DNA of 17,653 nt from a bacterium. Lineage in GTDB: Bacteria > Ratteibacteria > UBA8468 > B48-G9 > JAFGKM01. This document shows, one piece after another, positions 1-9,600 of this stretch. Both the position numbers and the translations under genes were made by a program. The first letter of the stretch is position 1. Every line of letters begins with the position of its first letter. Under the pieces are notes generated by a model. That model did not search any database and had not been told where the DNA came from. It worked only from the letters and a program-made list of their open reading frames with translations. The stretch spans positions 1-17,653 of the forward strand of contig JAKPNC010000136.1 of the NCBI GenBank assembly GCA_029548585.1, written 5' to 3'.

Positions 1-2
1 AT

Positions 3-271
3 AATTTTACCACCTTAAGCCCTTCGTTCAAAAAAGACCTATTTCAGGAGGAGAGACTTAAAAAGCGTTTCCGATTGTGTCGGGAGGAGAATGACGGGCA
101 GAGAACATTGGAATCCTCAAAAGAACAAACATATCTTGAAGTTTACCTGCTGTAACTTCGTATAAACAGTGGCATTACCGGATAGACGGCTACCTGGGAT
201 ATGCAGGCATAACGTCTTTCCTGTACCGGAATTTATACAACAACATGGATATCAAGGCATACCTTCGATAA
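3..271 (+). pseudogene. Possible 3' remnant of a frame-disrupted plus-strand gene at the left edge (weak)
   Basis: One plus-strand frame is open from the window edge to a TAA at 153-155 (about 50 codons, rich in Lys, Arg and Glu). A second frame is open from 140 to a TAA at 269-271 (43 codons, with a Tyr- and aromatic-rich segment including DGYLGYAGITSFLYRN). The two overlap at 140-155, so one frameshift there would join them into a C-terminal tail of about 90 residues that ends 20 bp inside the convergent prepilin gene. I do not recognise the family. Open frames this short can occur by chance, and no start is visible because the window begins here. If it is not coding, positions 1-251 hold nothing else I can identify, and I see no terminator hairpin for the prepilin genes. 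Confidence 0.18.
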
Positions 272-953
272 AAACCTTGTTATAATTTTTATCCGCAACC
301 CATATATCGTCTGCGGCATTGGATGTTAGCCCGCTATGCACAAGATGCACTTCCCTGAATCTTTCTTTTGTCACAGATTCCACATGTCCGTCGAGAAAAA
401 GAACATTAGCGTTGTTTCCGTGCCTGAAATGGACAAATCCGTCTGCGTTCTCCCTTGCATCGCATAAATACCACTGGCAATGGTACCTTGAGTCACTCTG
501 CGCATATTGCAAAGAGACGCAGTCGGCAAGAAACCAGAAAAGGCCGGGTTGCGACTGGATATAACGTCTTGTGTTCACAAAGTAATTGTCATACTGAAAC
601 GCAGCCGCTGTATCGATGTATACATAGGTGTTTCTCACTCCATATACGCATCTTTGGTCAGTATCCGGGTCTGCGTCCGGAGAGTAGGGTTTTTGAGAAG
701 GGCAGTATCTCAATTCTCTTGGTATAAAACTGTTCATCGCAGTTTTTTGCAGCCTTGGATAGAAAAATCCGTCCCAGTTTTCGGCATACAGGAAAAATTG
801 AGTTCCCAGCTGTTTAAGGTTGTTTATGCAGACAGCCGATTTTGCCCGCGCTCTTGCCCTGCTTAAAGCGGGAAGCAGCATACCGGCAAGTATGGCGATA
901 ATGGCTATTACCACAAGCAGTTCTATAAGCGTAAATCCCCGGTTCTTTCTCAT
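252..953 (-). CDS. Prepilin-type N-terminal cleavage/methylation protein with H-x9-DG signature (pseudopilin-like)
   Basis: A 233-residue protein with a class III (type IV pilin/type II secretion) signal. After the leader MRKNRG comes the cleavage site G6/F7, then FTLIELLVV with the +5 Glu needed for methylation and assembly, and a hydrophobic helix to about residue 30 (ending MLLPALSRARARA). The next stretch, CINNLKQLG, is the usual start of the globular domain. Near the C terminus, FRHGNNANVLFLDGHVESV fits the H-x9-DG motif of large prepilin families in Planctomycetes, Lentisphaerae and relatives. The start is supported by AGAGG at 962-966, 8 nt upstream. By family knowledge a prepilin peptidase would process it and it would sit in the inner membrane or periplasm as a pseudopilin or surface protein, but its exact role is unknown. 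It lies 69 bp downstream of a paralogue and is probably co-transcribed with it. Confidence 0.88.
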   Translation of the reverse strand: MRKNRGFTLIELLVVIAIIAILAGMLLPALSRARARAKSAVCINNLKQLGTQFFLYAENWDGFFYPRLQKTAMNSFIPRELRYCPSQKPYSPDADPDTDQRCVYGVRNTYVYIDTAAAFQYDNYFVNTRRYIQSQPGLFWFLADCVSLQYAQSDSRYHCQWYLCDARENADGFVHFRHGNNANVLFLDGHVESVTKERFREVHLVHSGLTSNAADDIWVADKNYNKVFIEGMP

Positions 954-1022
954 TTATTTCACCTCTCTTTTAGGGTTTACAGCCAAAAACAATTCAGCCC
1001 GACAATTCCTGTCAGTCCGGTT

Positions 1023-1847
1023 TTACTCAGTCCAGTATATGTTAGAGAGCAGCATCGGCCTGTGCTGAAAAGTTGTGCGCGGATCCGGAGGCGCATTTAC
1101 ATTGCATTTTAAGGCGTTGGGGAACTGGGTCACATCTGCCCAGCTGAAACCTTGCGATCCCCCGCTCACCCAGTAAGACGGGTTTTTAGGAGTCGCCACC
1201 CACTTTACCCTGCCATCGACATACAGGGCATTTATTCCTTCCACTCCATGGTTGCCGTAAAGCCTGTAAAGCCGCCATGTATGGGGAGAACCGCCCCTCG
1301 GGTCGTCCGTCATGATAGCGGTATCCGGATGTGTCTGCACGTTTAAACCGAGGGCATAAGTATAAGAACAGCTTGACACTGCTCCTCTGCCAATAGCGCC
1401 GCTTATACCGGTGGCGGGGGTTGCCCTGTAAATGGCGCCTTTTCTTTTTTCGTAAGGTTTATCCATGCCATTGCCGGGACATATAAAAAGTTTGTAGTCC
1501 GTTATATATTGGGCTGATTCAAACTCAGGGGTTGAAGGGTCGGTCTGTCCCGTGATGAGAGCCAGGGAGACATTGGGTTTTGAAGTTATATAGCCGGCGC
1601 TGTAACTGGGATGTCCGCTCCATATTGCCGCATCGTCAAAATCGTGGTTAGGGAAATATCCTCCCCAATCGTTGGCGTATATCAGGAGCGCCAATCCCAG
1701 TTGCTTAAGGTTGCTTATACATGCCGCCTTTCTTGCATTTGCCCTTGCCCTTTCCAAAGCAGGCAGAAGCATTGCCGCTAAAATTGCTATTATCGCTATA
1801 ACCACGAGCAGTTCTATCAGAGTAAAGCCTTTTTCGTTTTTTTCCAT
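1023..1847 (-). CDS. Prepilin-type N-terminal cleavage/methylation protein (pseudopilin-like), first of tandem pair
   Basis: A 274-residue paralogue of the gene just downstream. The leader MEKNEKG is cleaved before FTLIELLVV (+5 Glu present), followed by a hydrophobic helix, the charged turn ERARANARKAACISNLKQLG, and LLIYANDWGGYFP, which matches the neighbour's FFLYAENWDGFFYP. The remainder has diverged. Its C-terminal signature NHGVEGINALYVDGRV has ten rather than nine residues between His and Asp-Gly, so it departs slightly from the H-x9-DG pattern. The start is well fixed: AGGAGG at 1854-1859 lies 6 nt from the ATG. The protein should be processed by a prepilin peptidase and anchored in the inner membrane, with a globular periplasmic domain. 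Whether it joins a type II secretion or type IV pilus-like fibre cannot be told here, because no other pilus or secretion gene is in the window. Confidence 0.88.
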   Translation of the reverse strand: MEKNEKGFTLIELLVVIAIIAILAAMLLPALERARANARKAACISNLKQLGLALLIYANDWGGYFPNHDFDDAAIWSGHPSYSAGYITSKPNVSLALITGQTDPSTPEFESAQYITDYKLFICPGNGMDKPYEKRKGAIYRATPATGISGAIGRGAVSSCSYTYALGLNVQTHPDTAIMTDDPRGGSPHTWRLYRLYGNHGVEGINALYVDGRVKWVATPKNPSYWVSGGSQGFSWADVTQFPNALKCNVNAPPDPRTTFQHRPMLLSNIYWTE

Positions 1848-1877
1848 CTTTCACCTCCTCTCTTTATTTGGGATTCT

Positions 1878-1889
1878 GCCAAATTTGGC
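1878..1889. promoter_or_regulatory. Perfect 12-bp palindrome upstream of the prepilin pair (possible operator)
   Basis: GCCAAATTTGGC is a perfect inverted repeat centred about 36 bp upstream of the first prepilin start codon and about 20 bp upstream of its ribosome binding site. Its place in the leader would suit a repressor operator, but no regulator gene is nearby and a 12-bp palindrome alone is weak evidence. Confidence 0.25.
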
Positions 1890-2169
1890 TATGCTTTAAG
1901 TAGCGTTTCTATTAATCTTTCAGTTTATTAAAGCATTGATAGCCTCCCCCTTTCTTCCCATATCGGACATGATCCGGCATCCCATACTCATAAATAATTT
2001 CTGAATCAGGTCCAGATAAGAAAAAGGGTGGGATTCGGGATGATAAACAAAAACACGAAAAGATTTTTCAATGAACGATTATCTCTGGTTTTCCCAAAAA
2101 GCGCCTGCTCTTTTCTTGCATAATTTCACATTTCATTGTGGTTAATTTGATTTTTATAAGCTCATCTGC

Positions 2170-2198
2170 AGTATGTCATAATAATTTGTTTTTGTCAA
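2170..2198 (-). promoter_or_regulatory. Candidate sigma-70 type promoter for the prepilin genes
   Basis: On the minus strand a perfect -35 box TTGACA (2193-2198) is followed after exactly 17 nt by CATACT (2170-2175, 4 of 6 matches to TATAAT), with TGA immediately before it as in extended -10 promoters. The region is AT-rich, so chance matches are likelier than elsewhere. It points toward the two prepilin genes. Confidence 0.4.
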
Positions 2199-2222
2199 GT
2201 ATTTATTGATTTTTATAAATAC
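2199..2222. repeat. Inverted repeat with 8-bp arms abutting the -35 box
   Basis: GTATTTAT (2199-2206) and ATAAATAC (2215-2222) are perfect reverse complements separated by 8 nt. The repeat touches the upstream edge of the candidate -35 box of the prepilin promoter, a position suiting an activator or repressor site. It is AT-only apart from its outer base pair, so it would make a poor terminator. Confidence 0.4.
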
Positions 2223-2307
2223 GATAAACATATATGTTCTTAAACCGTAGCCGAACCTTTTGCGGGAAAAATGGCAATAAAGAAAAACGTTAAAGAAGGA
2301 TTCCGTA

Positions 2308-3288
2308 TCAAGCCCGGGATATACCGGATAAACCCCTGAGAAACCTGGAAAACCTGTATATCCAGGCCGCAGCAGCCGCCACTGCAACCCTTGGCAAGGT
2401 AATCCATGGAGCGAAAGCGCCCACGGCGACAAAAAGAAGGGTGTCTTCAAGAAGTGAATGGCAAAGGGCTATGGAACGGTTGAGGATTTCAACCTCCTGC
2501 GGATCGAGGACGCCCGATTCGATTTCCTCCAGTATGACAGTCGCCCCGTAAGCAAGTCCGAGGGTGTTGGCAACTATCCAGAGAAAGGCCGTCTTTCCCG
2601 GCAGTCCCATGGCCCTGAGAAGAGGCCTGAGGATAACGGAGAGAGGACGCATGAGGTTGAACTCCGCCAGGATGGACTGCAGAAACATCAGGAGTACCAG
2701 TATCGCGGAAACCCTGCCCATGAGAATGAAAAGGCTTTTCGCCCACGTTTCCATGATTTCCGTAAACGCACCCTGAACGGCTGTCCCGCCGGTTACAGCC
2801 ACCGGCACACCCGGGTGAGCGGGCAGAAGGTAATTGAGGGCAAGAGCCGCCAGCAAGCTCATTGATAACCTGAGAGAAAGGACCCCCAACGCCGACATGC
2901 CTGCCTTCCTCTGGACATGAACCTCCACGGGAAGGTTATGGCTGAAGAGCATCATCAAAGCGAGTATTGTCACCTGCCTCGGATTCAGGGCCATGGTGCC
3001 CATGGCCGCTATACCTGCATATATGTTTATGAAGGCCCCTGTAAGAAAAGGAAGAGCGGCCTCCCCGGGGAGTCCTGCGATCCTGAAAAACGGTGAGATA
3101 AGGCGGCCGAAATGCTTGAGAAGTCCGCTGTATGAAATAATTGTAACGATCAGGGAAACGGGCGCCATTATGGTCAGAAGCCACACAGCTGACGCAATTC
3201 CCTTTTTAAAGCCGTTTTCCAGGCACCGGGAAAGGCGTCCCGCGAAGGAAAACCTGCCGCCATAGGATCTTCCAGTCTCTTTTACCAT
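2308..3288 (-). CDS. Membrane protein with two Gate (nucleoside-recognition) halves, SpmA/SpmB-like
   Basis: An integral membrane protein of 326 residues from the preferred start, with roughly eight hydrophobic segments. The two halves look alike. GLPGE (about 72-76) is followed by TGAFINIYAGIAAM and HNLPVE (117-122). GLPGK (228-232) is followed by ANTLGLAYGATVI and HSLLED (277-282). This is the pattern of tandem Gate domains (Pfam family Gate, formerly 'nucleoside recognition'), as in SpmA plus SpmB, the FeoB pore and CNT-type carriers. The substrate is unknown, and I would not infer a sporulation role. I chose the ATG at 3288 because AGGTGG (3296-3301) lies 7 nt upstream. An in-frame ATG nine codons earlier (3315) has no such site. 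The gene diverges from the alpha-2-macroglobulin gene and has its own promoter candidate. Confidence 0.8.
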   Translation of the reverse strand: MVKETGRSYGGRFSFAGRLSRCLENGFKKGIASAVWLLTIMAPVSLIVTIISYSGLLKHFGRLISPFFRIAGLPGEAALPFLTGAFINIYAGIAAMGTMALNPRQVTILALMMLFSHNLPVEVHVQRKAGMSALGVLSLRLSMSLLAALALNYLLPAHPGVPVAVTGGTAVQGAFTEIMETWAKSLFILMGRVSAILVLLMFLQSILAEFNLMRPLSVILRPLLRAMGLPGKTAFLWIVANTLGLAYGATVILEEIESGVLDPQEVEILNRSIALCHSLLEDTLLFVAVGAFAPWITLPRVAVAAAAAWIYRFSRFLRGLSGISRA

Positions 3289-3377
3289 CTTATTTCCACC
3301 TGTATTATTTCCCATTCCGGAATGATACTGTTTTGAAAAGCCGTCTATTTAAAGTTTCATGCAAAAAAATATCCCAT

Positions 3378-3406
3378 AGTATATCACCCTCAGTTTTTTT
3401 AAACAA
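3378..3406 (-). promoter_or_regulatory. Candidate extended -10 promoter for the Gate membrane protein gene
   Basis: On the minus strand TTGTTT (3401-3406) is followed after 17 nt by TATACT (3378-3383, 5 of 6 matches), directly preceded by TGA, giving an extended -10 element. An A-tract fills part of the spacer. Transcription would begin about 80 nt upstream of the chosen start codon. Confidence 0.5.
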
Positions 3407-3510
3407 AAGAGGGAATGGAGGCAAGCCGTAAAAAGGGATTTAACCTTCACATGGAACACCCTGAATAAAAAAGTGTCTAATCATTAAAACAGGATGAATG
3501 TCGCTCCTGC

Positions 3511-3538
3511 TTGTGGACAGCCTGCCTTATGGTATAAA
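3511..3538 (+). promoter_or_regulatory. Candidate extended -10 promoter for the alpha-2-macroglobulin gene
   Basis: TTGTGG (3511-3516) is followed after 16 nt by TATAAA (3533-3538, 5 of 6 matches), directly preceded by TGG, the extended -10 pattern. The start point would be near 3545, leaving a leader of about 100 nt that contains a short open frame (3547-3588) ending just before the gene. The 355-bp gap 3289-3643 between the divergent genes holds this promoter and its opposite number, and nothing else I can name. Confidence 0.5.
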
Positions 3539-3643
3539 ATAGGCTGATGGAAAAGAGAGGCAGGAGAGTATCTATGACAATTAGCTAACATGCGCAGAAA
3601 TTTGCATGTGAGAAAGCCACAAAACACCTTGCAGGGAGATAAA

Positions 3644-6600
3644 ATGAGAAAGACAGGGTTATTCGTTGCGGCGGCATCGGCAATAGCGCTTTTCCCGGTA
3701 ATCTTCTTTTTCGGGGTGGAGGCATTCGGACAGAAAAACCTCAATCAGGACAGGCAGAGGGCAGGGAAGCTGATGCAGGAGGGTAACTACAGGGAATCCT
3801 TTGAGATTTTCTCCGCACTCGCGCTCGATCCCGCTGACGATCCAGGCCAGGTTCCCCATGACATGGAGAAGGCAGTAAGCTGCCTGGCAAACCTCGGACG
3901 CACCAACGAATTCGACGGTTTCATTGAAAAAGCGGTGAGGATTCATTCGAAGAACTGGAAAGCGCTTGCAAAAGCCGGAAGGCTCTACATGGACACAGAA
4001 CACTACGGATCTATAGTGGCCGGAGAATTCATCAGGGGACCCCACCGCGGACCTTCGACGGTGGCAAACTCATTTGAAAGGGACAGGGTCCGGGCAATGC
4101 AGTTGTACAGGGCTGCGATTGAAAGGAACATCATGGAAAAGGCCGCGGAAAGAGAGCCATCCTCCACTGGAGAGATTTTCCTCTCTCTTTCCGGGGCGAT
4201 ACTGGGAAACAGGGGATGGAGCCAGGCATGGAGGCTCCAGTACATTACCGACACGAATACCCTGCCTGACGTTGAGGAAGGATATTACATGTACGACTAC
4301 AGGACCTCCTTCAGGGGCGCACCGGTTAATCCCGACGGCACGCCCGTTTTCCACATGATGCCGGAAAGCTGGGAATCGGCCGGAACGGACGGTGAACGAT
4401 TCAGATGGTGCCTTGCACAGGCGTCAGAATACGCCCCTGAACTCAAGGGGCGCGCCATGAGCGACTGGGCTGGATTTCTCCATGCCCAGTTTGGGGTGGA
4501 GACCATGGGGTCGTACAGGTTTCCATACGGAAGGGTAAAGAGGGAAAATGGGAAAAGGGATGAAAGCGGACCATACGCCGTGAGCAGCCTTGAAGAAAGC
4601 GAGACCATTTCAAAACTTGCAAACGGCATAAAAAGGTTCAAACTGCCGGAAGAGTTCAACCACATAAGCATATATAGGCAGATTGCCGACGAGGATAAAA
4701 CCGGGTACGCGCAGAACGCACTGTACCAGCTGTCCGCCATTTTTGAAAACAGGATGCAGTATGAAAAAGCCGCCGGATTCTGGGAGAGGAATATAAGGGA
4801 ATTCTCCGATCCTCATGGAAGCAAGAAGGCGAGGCTTGATCAGATCACAGGAAACTGGGGACGTTTCGATCCTGCCGCTACACAGCCTGCCGGCTCGGGG
4901 GCAAGCGTTGAATACATATTCAGGAACGGTAAAAAAGTGCGTTTCACCGCCCGGGAGATAAACATTTCAAAGCTTCTTGCCGACACGAAAAAATATATAG
5001 AGTCAAAACCCCGAACCCTGGAATGGAACAGGATAAACGTACAGGACATAGGATACCGGCTGGTAACGAACAAGGAAGAGATATACGCCGGCAGGCAGGT
5101 GGCGGAATGGGAGCTGGAACTTGAGCCCCGGGAGGGACATTTCAACAGGGTGATAAGCGTCTCCACGCCCCTTCAGAAGGCAGGCGCATACCTTCTGACC
5201 GCATTCATGGAAGGAGGAAACAGAAGCAGTATCGTGCTCTGGGTTGCCGATACCGCCATTGTCAAAAAGCAGATGGACAACGCCATATACTATTACGTTG
5301 CCGACGCCGAAACGGGACTTCCCGTGCCCGGCGCAAAACTCGAATTCTTCGGATACAGGCAGAGGTGGAGGGAAACGAGAAAGTCCGGAGAAGCAAGATA
5401 CGAGACGGATACCAGGAATTTCTCGGAAACAACTGATCCGGACGGCCAGGCTGTCATAAAAGCGGATGAGAAGAACAGCAACTACACGTGGCTTATAACA
5501 GCCACGGCAGGAAAAGGAAGGTTTGCCTACATGGGATTCACAGGCATGTGGACTTCCGTATACCGTGACCCTGAGTATAACCAGGTGAAGTATTACTTCA
5601 TGAGCGACAGGCCGGCATACAGGCCTGGAAACAGTGTTAAATTCAAATGGTGGATCAACACGGCGAGGTACGAGCAGGAAGGCAAATCCAGTTTTGCCGG
5701 GCAGAGGCTGAAGGTCGGCATCAATAATCCGAGAGGTGAGAAGGTATTTGAGAAGAGTTATTCCGCAGACGATTTTGGCGGCATAGACGGCGAATTTCTT
5801 CTGCCGGAAGATGCAGTGACAGGCATCTACTCGGTCACGGCCAACGACAGAGGCATGGGAACATTCAGGGTCGAGGAGTATAAGAAACCTGAGTTCGAGG
5901 TGAAGGTCGAGGCCCCCGCGGAACCTGTCAGGCTGGGAGATAAAATAACCGCCCGGATAGAGGCAAGGTACTATTTCGGGCCGCCGGTGAAGGAAGGGAA
6001 GGTGACCTACAAGGTTTTCAGGTCTTCAAGCCCGGACGAATGGTATCCCCCAATGAGGTGGGACTGGCTTTACGGAAAAGGATACGGCTGGTTCGGATAC
6101 AACTACGAATGGTACCCAGGATGGGCCGACTGGGGATGCTTCAGCCCCTGGCCATGGTGGCGGCAAAGGCCCCGGGAACAGCCTGAACTGGTAGCCGAGA
6201 TGGAAACGGAAATCGGGGATGACGGCATTGTAAAAGTCGAGATAGACACGGGCCCGGCAAAAGAGATGCTCGGGGATACTGACCACATATACGAGATAAC
6301 CGCCGAGGTGACCGACATGTCAAGGAGGACGATATCCGGGCATGGATCATTCATTGCGGCACGAAAACCTTTCAAGGTTTATGCCTGGACTGACAGGGGA
6401 CATTACCGTGCCGGGGACGACATGCTCATCAGGGCACAGGCCCGGACTCCCGACGGGAAACCCGTGACCGGCAAGGGCATCATAAAACTGCTGAAGATAT
6501 CTTACGTTGATGGAAAACCCAGAGAGACAGAGGCCGCCTCCTGGAGCTCCGAAACGGATGAACAGGGAGAGATCAGCAAAAGAATTAAAGTCTCCAGCCC

Positions 6601-9600
6601 CGGACAGTACAGGGTAAGCTGTACGGTTACCGATGGCAGGGGGAACGAGATTGAGGGGGGGTATATTTTCAGCGTGAGGGGGAAAGGATCATCCACAGCC
6701 GATTTCCATTTCAACGACCTGGAGATCGTCCCGGACAGGGCGGAGTATAAACCGGGCGAGAAGGCAAGCCTGATGATAAATACGGCCAGGACTGGCGGCT
6801 GCGTGCTTCTCTTTCACAGGCCTTCCAACGGTGTTTACCTTCCTCCCAGGGTGATACGGATGGAAAGCAACAGCATAACAGAAGAGTTGGAGATAGTGAA
6901 AAAGGATATGCCCAACATCTTCGTGGAAGCCGTTACGGTCAGCGGCGGGAAGGTATTCCAGGAGGCGAGGGAGCTTGCGGTACCTCCTGAAAACCGGATT
7001 CTTGAGGTTTCCGTGGAACCGTCAATGGAAAAGTACAGGCCGGGAGAAAGAGCGTCTCTCAGGATACACGCAAGGGATTCGTCGGGAAGTCCTTACAGGG
7101 GAAGCCTGGTGATAACCATGTACGACAAGTCCGTAGAGTACATCTCAACGGGCTCCAACGTGCCGGACATCAGGGAGTTCTTCTGGAAATGGCGAAGGCA
7201 CCACTATCCTTCCAGGGAAACCAGCCTTGACAGGATGGGTCACAACATATCAGACATAGGGATGCAGGATATCGGGATATTCGGCCACATGTCAGGGAAC
7301 GAGGATAGTATAGATGGGGAGAGAGAGATGGCGAACGGCATAGCCCGGGGGAAGAACAGGATGTACAGGGACGGGCCTGTGATGGAAAAGATGATGGAGG
7401 TTTCCGCCTCACCGGCGGGGGCGGATGAGGCATCCGGGATGGCGGATACCACGGCAGGCTCAAAAGAGCAGGGAGATTATGCAACTCCCCAGGAACCTGC
7501 CGTCAGAAGCGTCTTCGCGGACACCGCCCTTTGGGTTGCTTCCGTCGAAACCGACGGGCAGGGCAACGCATCTGCCGAGGTTAAGTTGCCGGAAAACCTT
7601 ACTTCATGGAAAACAAGGGTGTGGGCAATGGGTGAAGGAAGCCGCGTTGGCGAAGGATCCGCCGGGATTGTCACAACCAAGAATTTCATAGTCAGGCTTC
7701 AATCCCCGAGGTTCTTCGTGGAGAAGGACGAAGTCGTCCTATCCGCCAATGTCCATAACTACCTGGATTCCGCCAAGAATGCGGATCTTATTCTTGAAAC
7801 TGAAGGAGGCTGCCTCGAAATGGTTAAACCTTCCCGGATGAAGCAAAGAATAACGATCAGCGCAGGAGGGGAAAAACGGGTTGACTGGAGAGTCAGGGTT
7901 ATCCGTCCGGGAGAGGCCGTAGTCAGGATAAAGGGCGTCACGGACGAGGAATCGGACGCCGTGGAGATGAGGTTCCCGGCTTACGTTCACGGCATGCTGA
8001 AGACAGAAAGCTGGTCCGGGCACATCAGGCAGGGAGAGAAAAGGGCATCGTTATCTTTCAGCGTGCCGGCAGAAAGGCGGCCAGAAGAAACCAGGCTTGA
8101 GATAAGGTATTCCCCAACCCTTGCCGCGGCCATGGTAGATGCGCTTCCATACCTGGCAGATTATCCTTACGGATGTACCGAACAGACCCTTAACAGGTTT
8201 TTGCCTGCCGCGGTGACAAAGAAGACGCTTCTCGACATGAAACTGGATCTGGGTCAGATAAGAGAGAAAAGAACCAACCTCAACCCCCAGGAAACCGGTA
8301 CCGGAACCGAGAGGGCAAAGGAGTGGAAAAGGCCGGAGGCCAATCCGGTCTTTGACGAGAAAGAGCTGGAACGAATGGTAGCCGCAGGCATAACAAGGCT
8401 TGCGGCCATGCAGTCTTCAGACGGGGGATGGGGATGGTTCAGCGGATGGGGGGAGAAATCCTGGCCTCATACGACGGCTACCGTTGTACACGGACTTCAG
8501 GTTGCCCGGGCCTGCGATGTACCTGTGCCTGAAGAAATGATCGGACGTGGTGAGGATTGGCTCAGAAAATACCAAGATGAACAGGTACAACTGCTGGAGA
8601 ACGCTGCGGGGAAGAAACCGGGCTCCAGGTGGAAAACCTCAGCCGACAATATCGACGCGCTGGTATACATGACGCTCGTGGATGCAAACTCGGACAACAC
8701 CAGGATGAGGGAATTCCTTTACAGGGACAGGACGGAACTCTCTGTCTACTCAAAGGCCGTTTTCGGACTTGCCCTCCACCGGGCCGGAGATATCTCCAGG
8801 AGGGATATGCTCATGCGCAACATATCCCAGTATGTCGTGGAGGACAGCGAGAACCAGACTGCATACCTGAAGATGCCCGAAAATAACTGCTGGTGGCTCT
8901 GGCACGGAAGTGAAACGGAAGCCCATGCATATTACCTGAAGCTTCTTGCGGCAGCGGATCCGTCAAGCCGGGTTGCCCCGGGGATGGTGAAGTACCTTCT
9001 GAACAACAGGAAGCATGCCACGTACTGGAACAGCACAAGGGACACTGCCCTGGTCATTGAAGCCTTCTCGGACTACCTGAAGGCAAGCGGCGAAGACTCT
9101 CCGGACATGTCGGTAATCATACTTGTTGACGGAAGGAAAGCCGGGCAGGTGCGCATTAACAGGGAGAACCTTTTCACTTTCAACAACCTGGTTGTGCTGT
9201 ACGGTGACGAGATAACTACCGGCAGGCACACTGTCGAGTTAAGGAAAGAAGGTACGGGCCCCCTTTATTTCAACGCCTACCTGTCCAACTTCACGCTCGA
9301 GGAACATATAACGAAAGCCGGCCTTGAGATCAGGACAGAGAGAAAGTATTACAGGCTCGCCAGGGAAGAAAAGAAGGTCAAGGCCGAAGGGATGTCCGGA
9401 CAGGCGCTTGATCAGAGAGTCGAGAAATACAGGAGGGAAGAACTGAAAAATCTCGACAGTCTCAAAAGCGGCGACCTCGTTGAGGTCGAACTTAAAATTG
9501 AGAGCAAGAACGATTACGAATACATCATGCTGGAAGACATGAAAGCGGCGGGATTCGAACCCGTGGATGTGAGAAGTGGTTATTCCCGCAACGGGCTGGG

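Larger units (their letters stand above)
1848..2307. other. AT-rich 460-bp non-coding gap between the Gate protein and the prepilin genes
   Basis: No credible gene lies here on either strand; open frames are short and lack family signatures. The gap contains a candidate minus-strand promoter (2170-2198), an inverted repeat just upstream of it (2199-2222), a 12-bp palindrome near the first prepilin gene, and otherwise low-GC sequence. If the promoter is real, the prepilin mRNA would have a leader of roughly 310 nt, long enough for a regulatory RNA structure. I could not match it to any known riboswitch. No clear terminator hairpin with a U run follows the upstream Gate gene. Confidence 0.6.

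Noticed and set aside
2154..2450. A 98-codon minus-strand frame overlapping the end of the Gate gene
   Set aside because: It runs in another frame through the Gate coding sequence and then into AT-rich intergenic DNA, with no family signature or good start.
3590..3643. Use of the ATG at 3590 as the start of the alpha-2-macroglobulin
   Set aside because: It would place 18 polar residues before the signal peptide and lacks a convincing ribosome binding site, whereas 3644 has AGGGAG 5 nt upstream and starts the signal peptide directly.
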